Source: Ilex aquifolium
Lineage: Eukaryota; Streptophyta; Magnoliopsida; Aquifoliales; Aquifoliaceae
DNA: 64,000 nucleotides
Direction of reading: 5' to 3'
Assembly: GCA_951799425.1 (NCBI GenBank)
Contig: OX637403.1
Location: 22,968,811 to 23,032,810, forward strand
Every line of letters starts with the position of its first letter. Position 1 is the stretch's first letter. The notes beneath the pieces are model-generated. The model saw only the letters and a program-made list of their open reading frames with translations. It made no database searches and was not told where the DNA came from. Shown here in pieces: positions 33,199 to 45,388 of the stretch. The translations under genes and the position numbers were made by a program.

Positions 33199-35986
33199 TG
33201 TAACGCCCCAAATACCACCCTGGACGGCATTACACTATGAGACCATTCATGTCATGAGAGCAACTAAATATATATCCATCAAATAAGAACATTCTTAATT
33301 TTTAACAGAATTTGGGCAGAGTCTCCTTTGTACAGGAAGCTCCACCCAAATTCACAACCTGTGCAATTATATTAGCTTGACCACACAGGGTCCATTTAAT
33401 CATCCAATAACAAAATATTTCATTCACCATATATACTATCTACAACAATCATCCCAAAAGAATAAGCCAAACTAAGGCCATTACAACCCAAAAGAATTAC
33501 ATGAATATATTGCAGCGGAATTTCAAAAGAAACTAGACTTTACAATGTTTGTACCTATTGGTTCCTAGTCTAGTACAAAAAAATAAAAGGGGCATCTCTA
33601 AATGTCCCACTCGGGATCCAGGTACCCTTCTAATGAGACTTCCCAAGGCCCGGCTCATTAGCGCCAAGCTCCTCCTCTATAGCATAATCTGAAAAATGTT
33701 AATTGTAGGGGATGAGCACGAAGCTCTGTAGCAAAATCTTCCCAAACTCAAACAAGGTTTAGGAAAACCTATAAAACGGTTGGTCTCATTTTCACAAATA
33801 GCTTATATAATATTTTGAAGGAAAAACAGGACATTTAAATAGATCTCAAGTTTAAATACAACAATAATTGAACGGATAAGTGGAACCACTATACATTTAA
33901 CAAACCATATCCAAATATAATCCAATCCACCATACACTGTTTCCACAAGTTCTCGCAGAATCCCATACTTCCCAAGACTCTTGTAGAAACCATCTATGGT
34001 AAAGTGAACAATAATCAATATACAATAGATAATCCATTCTACCATAAACCGTTTCCAACAAGTTCTCGCGGAATCCCATACTTCCCGAAACTCTTGTCGA
34101 AACCATTTTTGGTACAATGCACGATAACCCACACTTTATGTCCGACACAACCCACGTTACTATTCCGTTATCATTAGTGCTAGGAAATGTTCGTACCCAC
34201 ACGGCGTACAAAGACGTCTACCCACACCATGTGGTAGGAAAAGTTCATACCCGCGTGGCATACAAAGCCGTCTACCCACTACATGACACCCGGTCAATAG
34301 TAAACCATGTTAGTATCGTACAACTCTGCAAGAGATAATATCCCAACAAACATCTCACATTACTAACAATACCATAAATCCCCAATTTTTCCATCCTACT
34401 TCACATGTAACATTTCAATAAAACAATTTAGGCAAAAATACATGAGATCATCGAAATATCATTTTATTACTCCACACAAAACACTAAATTTCTTTTTAAA
34501 ACAAGACAAAAGAATATCCAAGGAGAATCCACACTTCATGAAGAAATAGAGTTTTGAAGTGAGGACATGTGAATGTTGGGTTAGGATATCAAGGGCCAAT
34601 GGATATAAAGCTTGAAATCAAGAACAATTAAACACAAGGTCTTGAAATTAAGAATAAAGGAATAACAAGGTGGGTCATCAATGACAAAAGAACAATCAAG
34701 CCTTGACGTCCATAGCAACAAATATCAAGCTTGGGAATCCAAAAGTGAAGGAACAATCAAGTTTTGTCATTTATAACAACAAACATTAAGATTAGACCTC
34801 ATGAACAAGGGGGAAATCAAGAGGAACCCAATTTCCTTGCAATTAGAGTTTCGAAGGTACACCAAGAGATTTAGCGATTACCCAAGCACAACATAGTTTA
34901 GAACATGTAATATTTAAGGTTAGGAATCAAGAGAAAAGGAGAAAACAAAAGAAAACACAATCTCCTTGAAAATTTGGGGTTTCAAAGGCATACAAGGGAT
35001 TTATGGCTATCAAGCCCTAATTTCGTTCATGATATGGTAAGGGATTACAAGAGCAACAAGAAATAGAGATTCCATAACATACATATAAGATTTGGAAGCA
35101 AAACATACATAAATATCACCCCTAACCTCAATGTAAGAGAAAAGGAAGAAATCCCCTACCTTATGCTCTTGAAGAAACCTAGGGTTTGAGCCTTGAATCA
35201 CTTGTGAACCCTTTGTCTTTCCTTTTGATCTTAAGTTTTATCTTTCTCTCTTTCTCTCTAAGGGTTTCTAGGAGGGTTAGGGTAAGAGGGAGATGAAGAA
35301 ATGGGGCAAATGGGATGTGGGATGGGTTTTATAACACAAAAATCCCGACTTTTTAAGTGTTTAGCGAGTGTCAGGCGATTGGTACCGGTACTGAATGGTA
35401 CCGGTACCCAGTACCGGTACTCAGAACCTTCTGGAGTCGCAGTACCGGTACTCGGTACCGGTACTGAATGGTACCGGTACCCGGTACCCTTTGTCTGCTG
35501 CAACTTTCAGGGCAGTTTTGACCCCTTTAGAGGTCGAATTGGAAAATTTCCAAGAGATACACTTTTGTAGCCCTAGATGTCTACTATCTACTGTAAAAAT
35601 TTCAGATCAATTGGATGTAAGGATAAAAAGTTATAGCTAAAATACTAGAAGGTGTCCAAGATACTTTTTACCCAATTTCACTCTAAAGTGGGTTTTAACT
35701 CCAAAATACTTCCTAGCTTCCAATACACCTCATATTACCTCTCCCAAGGTTGTTCGACCTTCCGGATTCAATGGAAGCATTATTTTGACCTAAAAACCTT
35801 TAGAAACTTGTCTATTCACCCTTTCCAAGTTTAAACATCTTCGACACGTAAACTTCCCAATCAAATTATCTCCATAGTATTTATTCCTACGGTTTATTCT
35901 TATGTCACTACATATATCCACATTTTTAAAACAATTATTTACTATATATCTATATACATATATAAAATAAAATACGGGGTGTTACA
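33199..35986 (-). mobile_element. Solo LTR 'G' inside the element D 5' LTR, TSD AAAAC
   Basis: 2788 bp, TGTAACGCCCC...GGGGTGTTACA on the plus strand. Perfect AAAAC duplications at 33194-33198 and 35987-35991 flank it. Its terminal pattern (TGT-ACGCCCC) groups it loosely with the Tekay-like LTRs, but its interior is not obviously alignable to theirs by eye. The strand is inferred from that resemblance only. It carries a dense GTACCGGTAC array at 35381-35491. Confidence 0.9.
35381..35491. repeat. CCGG-palindrome cassette (GTACCGGTAC type), dense copy
   Basis: Seven TACCGGTA or near-identical cores in 111 bp, several embedded in GGTACCGGTACT, with a spacer ACCTTCTGGAGTCGC. A palindromic GAATGGTACCGGTACC block occurs twice. 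Confidence 0.88.
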
Positions 35987-36220
35987 AAAACTTTGTATAT
36001 TTTGATGTGCTAATCATCTCTTTTTAACTGCTTTATGAGATTAAATGATGGGAGCTAGGGTAATTGAACTCTTATCAATGATATTTGGTGATTGCAGTTA
36101 AATGGTGCTAAATGAGGCGTCTTATGGCTTTCCCCAATCATGTGAGGCAAATGGAGATGAAAAGACAACTTGTGGATAGCTCAGTGGAAGAGGAAATTAG
36201 AACATCAAGAAACCAACCAA

Positions 36221-36323
36221 ACCGTACTGGTACGCGTACCGGTACGCTAAGGCTACTGGAGTAAACCGTACTGGTATGCGTACCGATACGCTCAAGCCAC
36301 TGGAGTTCGCCGTACCGGTACGC
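36221..36323. repeat. CCGG-palindrome cassette in element D 5' LTR
   Basis: Five units of GTACYGGTAYGC type (some decayed to CTGG or CGAT), with spacers GCTACTGGAGTAAA and GCCACTGGAGTTCGCC. Confidence 0.85.
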
Positions 36324-37670
36324 CTTGCCTGATCAGCCCAACTGCTCTACATCTCATGATTACTGATTTGAGGGGCCCACCAGCAGACATCCCTTACGTC
36401 CTTGACAAGTCTACGATGTCAGTTACCCCTTTCCACACCTATGATTGCAAATTTGGAGTCTTGGTGATCAATGAGGAGAGAGAAGACAAGAAGAGCTGGG
36501 TGTGTAGACAAACTTTGCAACCCTCATGTCCAGCCCAATACTACTGCATCCCTACTGATGGAGGTCAGTTCTAGAGTCTAGAGGACCTCTCCATGCATGT
36601 TTTGGAGAGCCAAGTCCAGCAAGAGGAGGGGGTTCATCATTAGAGAAGATAGGCAGAAATAGATAGATATAGAGAGAGAAAGTCTGGAGAAGATGATGAA
36701 TAGTGTCTACAGAGATAAACTTGAGATTTTTGCATTTTCTTCATTACATTGCCTTGTAATCTACTGTAAGAATTTTCCAAGCTTCATTTTAATATCATTA
36801 ATGTTGTTCTCCTTCAAGTGGATTGCTAGTTTAATGCTTTCTTAAACTTTTACCATTAATGCAACAAGGTTCTTTATTTTCTTAGCTGTAGATGGATCTT
36901 AAATGCTTCCTTCTCTAACTTTTGTCTACTTGCATTTAGTTATTCAAGAACTTCCTCTATTTGAAATGCATCCTTCTTACATAGTCAAGTTCATAGTAAG
37001 CATGAGTAGCTAAATCCTTAAGTTGGTAAAACCAAGGGGAACCTCCTCTTGGGTATGCCATATCAACTCATTCTCCTCCCTTTCTAGAGATTAATGGTTC
37101 GGTTTGACTGGGTTGAGGGCGGATAAATTGGTGAGTCTTTGATATCCCGTAGGCCTAGCCACAATTTATGCTTAGATACTCACCCTTAGTATCCCTAACT
37201 TCCCATGAATCAATCGTTCATTCATGCTCTATCATAGGAGGGATTCGAGTTGAGATGACATGCCTATTAGAGTAACCTCTTGGCTTTACCAACTTTTGTT
37301 TCTCATTTGATTCTCATCAACACACACAACCAAACAACTTTCAACAAACAAAAGAATTTTACAGTTTCTTTCACTCGAAATCACCTTCCCCTTGGTTTAC
37401 TTCCTTCCCCGTGGAAACGACCTTGGAATACCACAAAGTAAAACACGACCCACGAAAGTCTCCTTGTGCTTGGGGAGCACTTTTGTACACACACATACGT
37501 TTTTGTGCATTCATACATCACATTCCCACCATCTAATTTTTCCTTCCTCCTTGCTCTTTCTTTTGACACTATCCCAAAGGAGAGTGACACTCCCTTTCAC
37601 CCATACACTACACATGCTAAGGGATAGTTTTAGAGGTTAGGAAATAGCAACGTTTTTGGTCAAGCATTTT

Positions 37671-37688
37671 TGCCGCCGTTGCCGGAGA
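37671..37688 (+). other. Primer binding site of element D (tRNA-Asp type, mutated)
   Basis: TGCCGCCGTTGCCGGAGA differs from the element A site at two positions and lies four bases after the LTR end at 37666. Confidence 0.82.
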
Positions 37689-37813
37689 AGGTTAAGCGTC
37701 GAGTTCAAAGGTGATTTTGGGCGGCATAGGTAAGTCTCGTGATTTTCATCACGGGCCAAGGTATGTCGTCTCATTTGTAAATAGTTTGTTTTAGTTTGTG
37801 TTTTTTTTTTGTT

Positions 37814-38633
37814 ATGTTTTCTAATTTTTATGAAAATGTGTATACCCCTTATTTTGAAAATGTGTGTGAGATTTGTAATGAGTATGGACATATCACTAGT
37901 GAGTGCCCAATAAATTATCCGGTTCAAGACTTTGCATGCGAAGGTTCAAATTCAATTTTGGCCTCCGAAAATTTTTACCCCGACCATTATGTTACACCGA
38001 GTTATCCGAGTTATGATTGAGAGAATGAACCTTATGATTTTTCATCCAATCTCACACCACCAAATGAATGTTGCCACTATCCAACATATGGGGACTCAAC
38101 CGAAGAAGAATTGGAAAATATTTTGTGCGATTTTATGCAATACCAAATGGAATTCAATGCCCAAATAAACCAACAACTTAATACATTGACTAATGCTATA
38201 ATTGCTATGCATGAAGAACAACATCTTGAGCATAGTCAATGTATTGAAGATAATCATCCCAATGGAATGCATATTGATGTTGAATCTCCCACCACTCTAG
38301 ATTGTAAAAAAATTTGATGAAGTTATTATCTCACATGAGGCTAATGAGCCCAAGGTCATTTTTCCATCTATGAGTGGTGTTGAGATTCACATTTTTCAAC
38401 TAGGGGAAGGCATTGAAATAGAGTTGAGTGGAGAAACTTTTAAAGATAAATTGCATACTCCATTGTTGGAATTGCATAAACTTGCCTACAACTTCGTTTG
38501 GTTGAGATTTTTGAAGCATTATCCTTTGTATTGTTGGATAGATTGGAGTGAAAGGGCATTTATACAACAAAAAAATTTTAAAATCAAAAAAATCAATGGG
38601 CGCAAGCTCATATCCGAATTGAAGCCGGATTGA
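37814..38633 (+). pseudogene. Small CCHC-knuckle ORF of element D (gag-like, broken)
   Basis: The same ORF as in element A, from ATG 37814 to TGA 38631-38633. The knuckle CEICNEYGHITSEC is intact, and the site that is a stop in element A is Gln here. Its own lesions are a TGA at 38018-38020 (Trp in A) and a one-A insertion near 38290-38296 that shifts the frame. Because the lesions in the two copies lie at different places, the ancestor was open. The C-terminal basic block (FKIKKINGRKLISELKPD) is identical in the two copies. Confidence 0.78.
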
Positions 38634-39782
38634 CATGAGCCCTTTTTGTTTTGTTTTCATGTACATAGTAGTTAGATTTCTTTTATTGTTATATCTTTAT
38701 TTTTATTTTTTTGTAGTATAGAAGTTGTTTACATCTACCTAATTTAGATTCATTTCATTTTGAGCATCATCGTAGAAAATCTCATTCAATATCATGTGCG
38801 AGTTTAAGTTGGGGGGTGTAAACAAACTTTTTTGTTTTCCCTTTAATGTGTATACTAAAAGAAAAAAAAAAAGAAAAGAAAAAAGGGGGGGGGGGTATCT
38901 CATTCCCCATTTTACTTTCATTTTTCTCATTCCATGATTCCTTGTGCATTGAGGACAATGCACGGTTCAAGTTGGGGGGTGAGGTGCACCATTTACATTT
39001 TCCACCAGTTTTTGTATAGAATAATGGAAAATGTGAAAATTTTGAAAAATTTTGGTTCCAATATTGAACTATATTCCCTTATCCTAATGGTTATGGGATT
39101 TGTGATTACTTGATCTTCATTTTGAACTTTGAATACATGAGCACATTATAGAAGTTTATCCTATTGTTAAGAGTATCACATACTTGTTTGCTATTGAACT
39201 CAACCATACGTGCACCATGAACTTGTAATTTTGGCAATTTACGAATTGAGTTCACATTTAGTGCTTGACATGAATAGTGGAGATGAGTAAGAACCCATGT
39301 GAGCTTTAATGCCAATCCTTTTTTGGAGGGAACTTACATTTACTCAAGGAACAATTTTTCAAATTCTAAATTTGTTCAATAATCTCATTATGCTTGTTTC
39401 GGTTAGGTGCGTTTGGGTAGTTGATTGACTTTGTCTTGAAACACAATGTGCTCTCCCATGCCTATCTAGAAATGATCTTAGGCCATTTTTGATTTCTTTG
39501 AGCCTTAGCCTTTTTCTTGTGAAAATTTATCCCTAGTGCCGTGATTGACCCTTAATTGTAAATTCGTTTCCATGCCACACAATTGACCAAGCTAGTGCAA
39601 AATGATAAAATCTACCTCACCTTGGTTGTTCCTAGTGCTGAGTATTAGAGATCATAAAAGAGAAGGAAGTAGGGTGTGAAAACTCAAACAAAAGGGATGA
39701 ATGATGTTGAAACTCAAAGAGTTGAACGGAAAAGAATGAAAAATACAAGAAACGGAGAAAAAGGGGTGGAAGAAGAAAAAGA
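38634..39782 (+). other. Element D internal non-coding region
   Basis: It matches 19992-21165 of element A. G-tract look-alikes of the polypurine tract lie at 38808-38819 and 38968-38978, and an A/G run at about 38856-38894. It ends at the deletion joint near 39780. Confidence 0.8.
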
Positions 39783-40839
39783 GGTGGCTACCTAAGCTTA
39801 GGAGTAGTAAGGAAGAAGATGAACAGTAGTTTATGTTTTTGCATTTCCCTTTCCATTTCAATTGTTGTAAGCTTTAAATATCTTGTAATCTTCATTTCTT
39901 GCACTTTAATCTTAGCTATTTCAATTGCATTCCAAGTTTAGTTACATGTTCTAGATTTCACCATTGTTGTCTTTAAGTTTTCTTCATTTCAAGTTTTAAA
40001 TTGGGTTTTGAATATTTGTCTTCTTAGTTTAAGTTTTCTTGTATTAGTTCAAGTTCCATGATTCCTTTCCTCATTATGTCCATTTACATTATGCATGTCT
40101 TTCATTTTACCCTGAGTAGCTAGAGTTTTAGTTGGTTAATCCAAGGGATACCTCCCTGTGAGGATTCCATTTCAACTCTTCTTTTTTCCTCCACTCGGTG
40201 TACAGTGGTTCGGTTTGACTGGGTTGAGAGTGGACGTGGTTGTGAGTCTTTGATATCCCGTAGGCCTGGTCACGGGTTATGCTTGGATCCTCACCTCCAT
40301 TTGGTTGTGAGTTCTTGATACACCGAAGGCATTGTCACGGTGTATGCTTGAACCCTCACCTCCATCTTGTCCCTAGCTTCCCACGAATCAATCGTTCATT
40401 TAAGCACCATTGGAGGAAGGTTTCGAGTTGAGTTGGGATTCCCATTGAAATGATCTCTTTGGATTAGCCAACACTTGTTTTCATTGCATTTTCATTCAAA
40501 AACTTCACTCGCAAAACTCAAACAAAAGATTTTACACTTTTCTCTTTTGTTCACCAAAATCACTTTCACACATCTTGACCTTTCCTTCCCTGAGGAGACA
40601 ACCTTGGAATACTTTTCCAAGTAAAACACGACACTCAAAAGACTCCTTGCGCTTGGGGAGCACTTTTGTTCACCACACACACATTTTGTACATTTCATTC
40701 CATTTTCATCCATCCACCATTCCGTTGCCTTTTCTTTTGACACCATCCCAAGGGACAGTGACACTCCCTTTGCACCTACATCATATACATTCTAAGGGAT
40801 GGTTTTTAGAGGTTAGGAAACAACGTTTTTCACCAAGCA
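39783..40839 (+). repeat. 3' LTR of element D, 5'-truncated
   Basis: It starts GAGGTGGCTACCTAAGC, in the middle of the LTR, and runs to CACCAAGCA at the AGTAA duplication. One segment has a doubled 'TTGTGAGT...TTGATA' block (about 40219-40325) not present in the other LTRs. Confidence 0.88.
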
Positions 40840-40845
40840 AGTAAC

Positions 40846-43425
40846 TATGACGCCCCTAAAACCTGGGATCCTTTGTCAACCCGTTGATCACCCATCAACC
40901 TGCGGAAGTACTCGTGTGTGTCACGTAACCCGACACCATGACACAACATCCCCATTACTAGGGTCACAACCGACACAGAGTTTGAACAGAGTCTCCCTCG
41001 TACCGGGCACTCCCAAATGCATAACTTATGTACATTATATCGCTTGACCATTCCAGGGTCCCATAGACATCAATTTATACTTATTATTACCCCATGTACC
41101 TCCTTTGAGATAAAGGATTCGATGCCCAGAGGTGTAGGACAAGCATTTAAATTTGTTGAAATTTGGAGAAAACATACCAGTAGAAGGGCTGTAATTCCTA
41201 CCGGTAGAAGGGTTCGTTGGACTTAACTTTTCAAAAAATGAGGGAAACCTACTAGTAGAAGAAGTCCCTGTTCTACTGGTAGAAAAACCTTCTGGAATTC
41301 TTCTACTGGTAGAAAACTCGATGTTCTACCAGTAGGAGAACCTACTGGAAATGTTCTACCGATAGATAACCAACGTTCTACCGGTAGATCTCCCCAGTTT
41401 TTCTCCGATTCCATCATTTTTCAATTCCAATTCATTCTAACCTCATTCAACATCAACCCAAACTCATATAACATGAAATTTTACATTAAACACAGTTCAT
41501 ACGAGTTCAATTACAATCCTTTACATATATTTACATGTCCAAAACTAAATTACATAATAGTTTTACAAAAAACGTGATTTAAAAGCAACATATTGGCTTT
41601 TCTCGCCGTCCACCAGCGCATGTCCCACACCTAAAATATTGTCTACAAAAAGGGTGAGCCACGCTTAATAGGGTATCTCCTAAAGAGGCTACTCCACAGC
41701 CTAGACACATATGAAATGTTCACATACAATTCAACAAGCAACAAATAATACATTCAAGAATATGCAATTCATAATGGATACTCTATGTCCTGTCATTTTA
41801 TGAGATGAGACTCATACATGCAATGCGACCCGAGCCTTCACCGGCTCCCTCAACACATGCAATGCCATGCGTATAAATGCGGGCATTCCAAGCCCCCGCC
41901 ATTGATGTTACACATCCAATGACCATTTTAAAAATGAATCATGTGTCTTTCTTGGGTGAATTTTGGTGTCTCACCACCGGTTCTGCACGCTGATGCACTT
42001 TTTTGGACATGCACAGGCGAAAGGGTATAAACCAGTAGCTGGGTCTTGCACCCGAGGTAGAATCTAGCTCTTCTTGCTATACCCGACACAAGTTTTTCAT
42101 GCAACCGTACAACTCAGCCGGACCTAGGTCTAGCGTTGTCGAGTCCACCCCTCAACCACCAAGAATGGTGTTTGATCAAAAAACATGAACACACACACCC
42201 ACACTCATGTCAAATGCCCATGAATGCGATGTTTCCCGTGCATATGCAAATGTAATGTACACTTGCAATTTCATTATCATGTTCACATGTCATGAGCTCA
42301 ATATGAACATTTAGATATCCATCAACATTTCTTTCCATGGTCAATTACATCATAAACATATAACCACCATCCAAAACCCCAATGTCAATATATCATAATG
42401 CATATACCAACATCAAATCTCAAGCATGTTATAACATAATCAATGCAAATAGCACACTTAATCCACATAGGCATTTCATCAAACACCTTCAAGGCATAAA
42501 TGTAAACACATAGCATGCCCAATCAATACATTACTCAAGAAATCACAAACAAGTAATTTCTAAATACCCAATTCATGCTAGAATTAATTTTAACTATTCT
42601 CAATACCCATTTCCCACATTTCAAATACCATAGGTATGTTATATACATGAGATTACATCTCTAACACCCTACTCATTCCATATATCAATCCTAGGTTGGA
42701 AATAAAACTAATTAGGAAAGGAACTCTACCTCTTGAAGCATAAAACAAGTGGTAGAAGCCTTCAAGAACCCAAATCAAGCCTTGGCCCTTGATTTTTCCA
42801 AATCCAATATTTTGAACTTCGTCAAAATCCATGATTTTTGGTACGTAGATGTAGCCCTCGCCGCTTTGATGAACTTTAGTTCTTCACCCGAAGGATTTCG
42901 ACCAAGGGTTTGCTCTAGATCGTAGAGAGAAGATGGAAGAACCTTGGTTTTCTCATTTTTCTCTCCCTCCTCTCTATTTTCAGAAAATCCAGCTGAACAA
43001 TGGGGAGAAAATCTGATTTTCTCCCCTATTTATAGTCCTTGGAATACTTGGCCCTCGTTGCGCCACACATTCGCCTTTCCTGGGTCCAGTTTCGTCTCGA
43101 ATCAATTAATTTCGTCCCAATTCAAGTTCAAAATATTTTTATTTGAACTAACTTTAAATTATTTTCAAATTTTTGAAATTTAATTCCCAGTCTCGTTTAT
43201 TTAGGTCATGCGTCATTCGGTCGCTTCGTAAAACGTGAAAAATCCGACTATCTCAGAATTTAACAAAAATTGACTGGGTAATTGGATTTCGCGAGACAAA
43301 TCCAACGGTGAGGTCCGCTTTGTCATCTGAGTTCTAGAAAAATTTGGGTTTCCAACCCGTACTATAGTGACTGATTACCATTTTGCCATTTTTCATAAAA
43401 ATTCAAAATATTCCCAGGTTGTACA
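40846..43425 (-). repeat. LTR 'F' (Tekay-like 3' LTR)
   Basis: 2580 bp. It starts TATGACGCCCC (the usual TG is TA here) and ends GGTTGTACA, followed by TTTTCCCCCCTT, the complement of a polypurine tract. This makes it the 3' LTR of a minus-strand element. Only 82 bp of interior remain (43426-43507) before element E. Its palindrome cassette at 41171-41395 is of the CTACCGGTAG type. Confidence 0.85.
41171..41395. repeat. CCGG-palindrome cassette (CTACCGGTAG type)
   Basis: About ten units of TTCTACCGGTAGAA or decayed versions (CTACTGGTAG, CTACCAGTAG, CTACTAGTAG), with spacers ACCTTCTGGAATTC and ACCTACTGGAAATG. The inverted counterpart at 63131-63352 is better preserved. Confidence 0.88.
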
Positions 43426-43507
43426 TTTTCCCCCCTTAAAAAGAATTTCGTCCCCGAAATTCACACACATATGCACATTCAACCACATGCATATGCAACA
43501 GTCATAT

Positions 43508-45230
43508 TGATTACCACAAAACATTGCATATATTGTATGTTGTTATACCCTTTTATACTTGCTTTTATTGTGAATTTGGAAACAAATGTAGTTAATCTAC
43601 CGTTTAATGAAGTTTTGTGTGAATGTAGGTGAAAAGTTGTAAATGGCTTGAGTTAAGCTCCCATCGTAATGTTTAAAGTCAATTAAGATGAGGGGTAGCT
43701 TAAAGAAAGGATTAGAGGGTGAAGAAACCAAGAAAAATGCAATTTGGATGAAAACTTTCTGGAATGTTTGGCTATAAACCTTCCGAAAGGTTTACACTTG
43801 GTCTGCCTATTCACTGCCAAAACCTTCCGGAAGTTTTTCTCTACTAGAATTAACCTTCTGGAAGGTTTGCATCGACCTTCCAGAAGGTTAAGCTCACTCG
43901 ACTACTATTTTAACTATTCCTGCACAAACCTTCCGGAAGATTTTGCCTAGAAAGCCCAGACAGCCTGCAACTCAAGCTTTGCCATTTAGGGGCTCCACCT
44001 ACACTTCTTCCACTTTTTCCCTGACATCCCTTACACATCTACATGTCTCCCCACACTCATGCTTGGACTTTGGAGGCTCAATCATTAATGAGGAGGAGAG
44101 AGAAGAGGCAAGCCAAGGAAGATGCAGGCTAGGCTTGTCCTAGCCTGCCCAAGCCATCAACTCAGCCTCCTATGGATGGGAGGCCTATCACACGCCAGAG
44201 AGGACCTGCATGGATGCAAATGCAAGGATCATTGGACAATTATTCAGCACTGTAGAGATATAGAGAGAAGCTCTTGGAGGAAGACATAGTTTTTAGTTAA
44301 AGAAGTTAGATTTTTGCATCTCCTTTACCCATTTTCACTTGTAATCTTCTTGAATACTCTTCTAAGTTCATTTATTGTCTTTAATGTCTTCGATTTCAAG
44401 TACATTGCAAGTTTAGTTACAAATTTAAGATTCTACAATTGTTGTATTGAGTTTCTTCATTTCAAGCTTTTAAAATGGGTATTCAATGCATTACTTCATA
44501 GTTTAACTTTTCTTGCATTAATTTAGGCTCCAATCTTCATTCCTTCACAATGTCTCTTTACTTCATGTATGTTCTTGCATTAAATATGAGTAACTAAGCT
44601 TTAAGTTGGCTAATCTAAGGGAGAATTCCTCTTGGGTATGCTAAATCAACTTCTTTTCATTCCTGCTCGTAGTGAAAGACGGTTTGGTTTGACTAGGTTA
44701 AGTGTGGGCGTAGTTGTGAGTTCTTGATACACCGTAGATTTGTCACGGGGTATTCTTGAATCCTCACCTCCATTTTAGTCCCGCGCTTCCTACGTATCAA
44801 TCGAACGTCTAGGCTCCATTGGAAGAACGTCTTGAGTTGATTTGGCATTCCCATTGGAATGACCTCTTTGGATTAGTCAACACTTGTTTCCATTTTATTT
44901 TCATCAAGAACACAATCACCAAAACTCAAACTCAAGGATTTTTACACTTTTCTTTTTTCACCAAAATCACCTTCAACATAATTCACCTTCTTTCCCTGAG
45001 GAGACAACCTTGGAATACCAATTCCAAGTAAAACATATCACTCAAAAGTCTCTATGCGCTTGGGGAGCACTTTTGCACACACACACAAACACATTCTGCT
45101 CATCCCACACACACGTTTACCCCATTTCTTGCATCATTATGAGGGAGAGTGACACTCACCTATCCGTATAAGCCATACACATATTACAGGATGATGTTCG
45201 AAGATTAGGAACCAAAAAAATAAGTCAAGA
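43508..45230 (+). repeat. 5' LTR of element E
   Basis: 1723 bp, starting TGATTACCAC. Its end is decayed (GTCAAGA where sisters have CAAGCA). Palindrome cassette at 43745-43945; conserved inverted repeat at 44615-44635. Confidence 0.87.
43745..43945. repeat. CCGG-palindrome cassette (CTTCCGGAAG type) in element E
   Basis: About six to seven units of CCTTCCGGAAGG type, several with one change, and the spacer CTACTAGAATTAA matching CTACTGGAATGAA of element C. Confidence 0.85.
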
Positions 45231-45235
45231 ATTTT

Positions 45236-45253
45236 TGACGCCGTTGCCGGGGA
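45236..45253 (+). other. Primer binding site of element E (tRNA-Asp type)
   Basis: TGACGCCGTTGCCGGGGA, one change from the element A site. Confidence 0.85.
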
Positions 45254-45388
45254 AGGCAAAGCGTTGAATTTAGAAGGTGATTTTCTGGCGACGGAGGTAA
45301 GTCCCGTGAATTCTCATCACAAGCTGAGGTACGTCGCTCATTGTATATACTGTTGTGTACTTGTTTTTCATTTTTAGATATTTTTTGT

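Larger units (their letters stand above)
33184..40839 (+). mobile_element. Element D: non-autonomous LTR element, sister of A, TSD AGTAA
   Basis: 5' LTR 33184-37666 (interrupted by a solo LTR), primer site 37671-37688, the same CCHC ORF as element A, and a 5'-truncated 3' LTR (39783-40839). Perfect AGTAA duplications at 33179-33183 and 40840-40844 fix both ends. A deletion near 39780 removed the 3' half of the interior and the first part of the 3' LTR. Confidence 0.92.

Noticed and set aside
37637-37927. Minus-strand ORF of 96 codons near the element D primer site
   Set aside because: It is antisense to the LTR end and the CCHC ORF, with no domain; a shadow.
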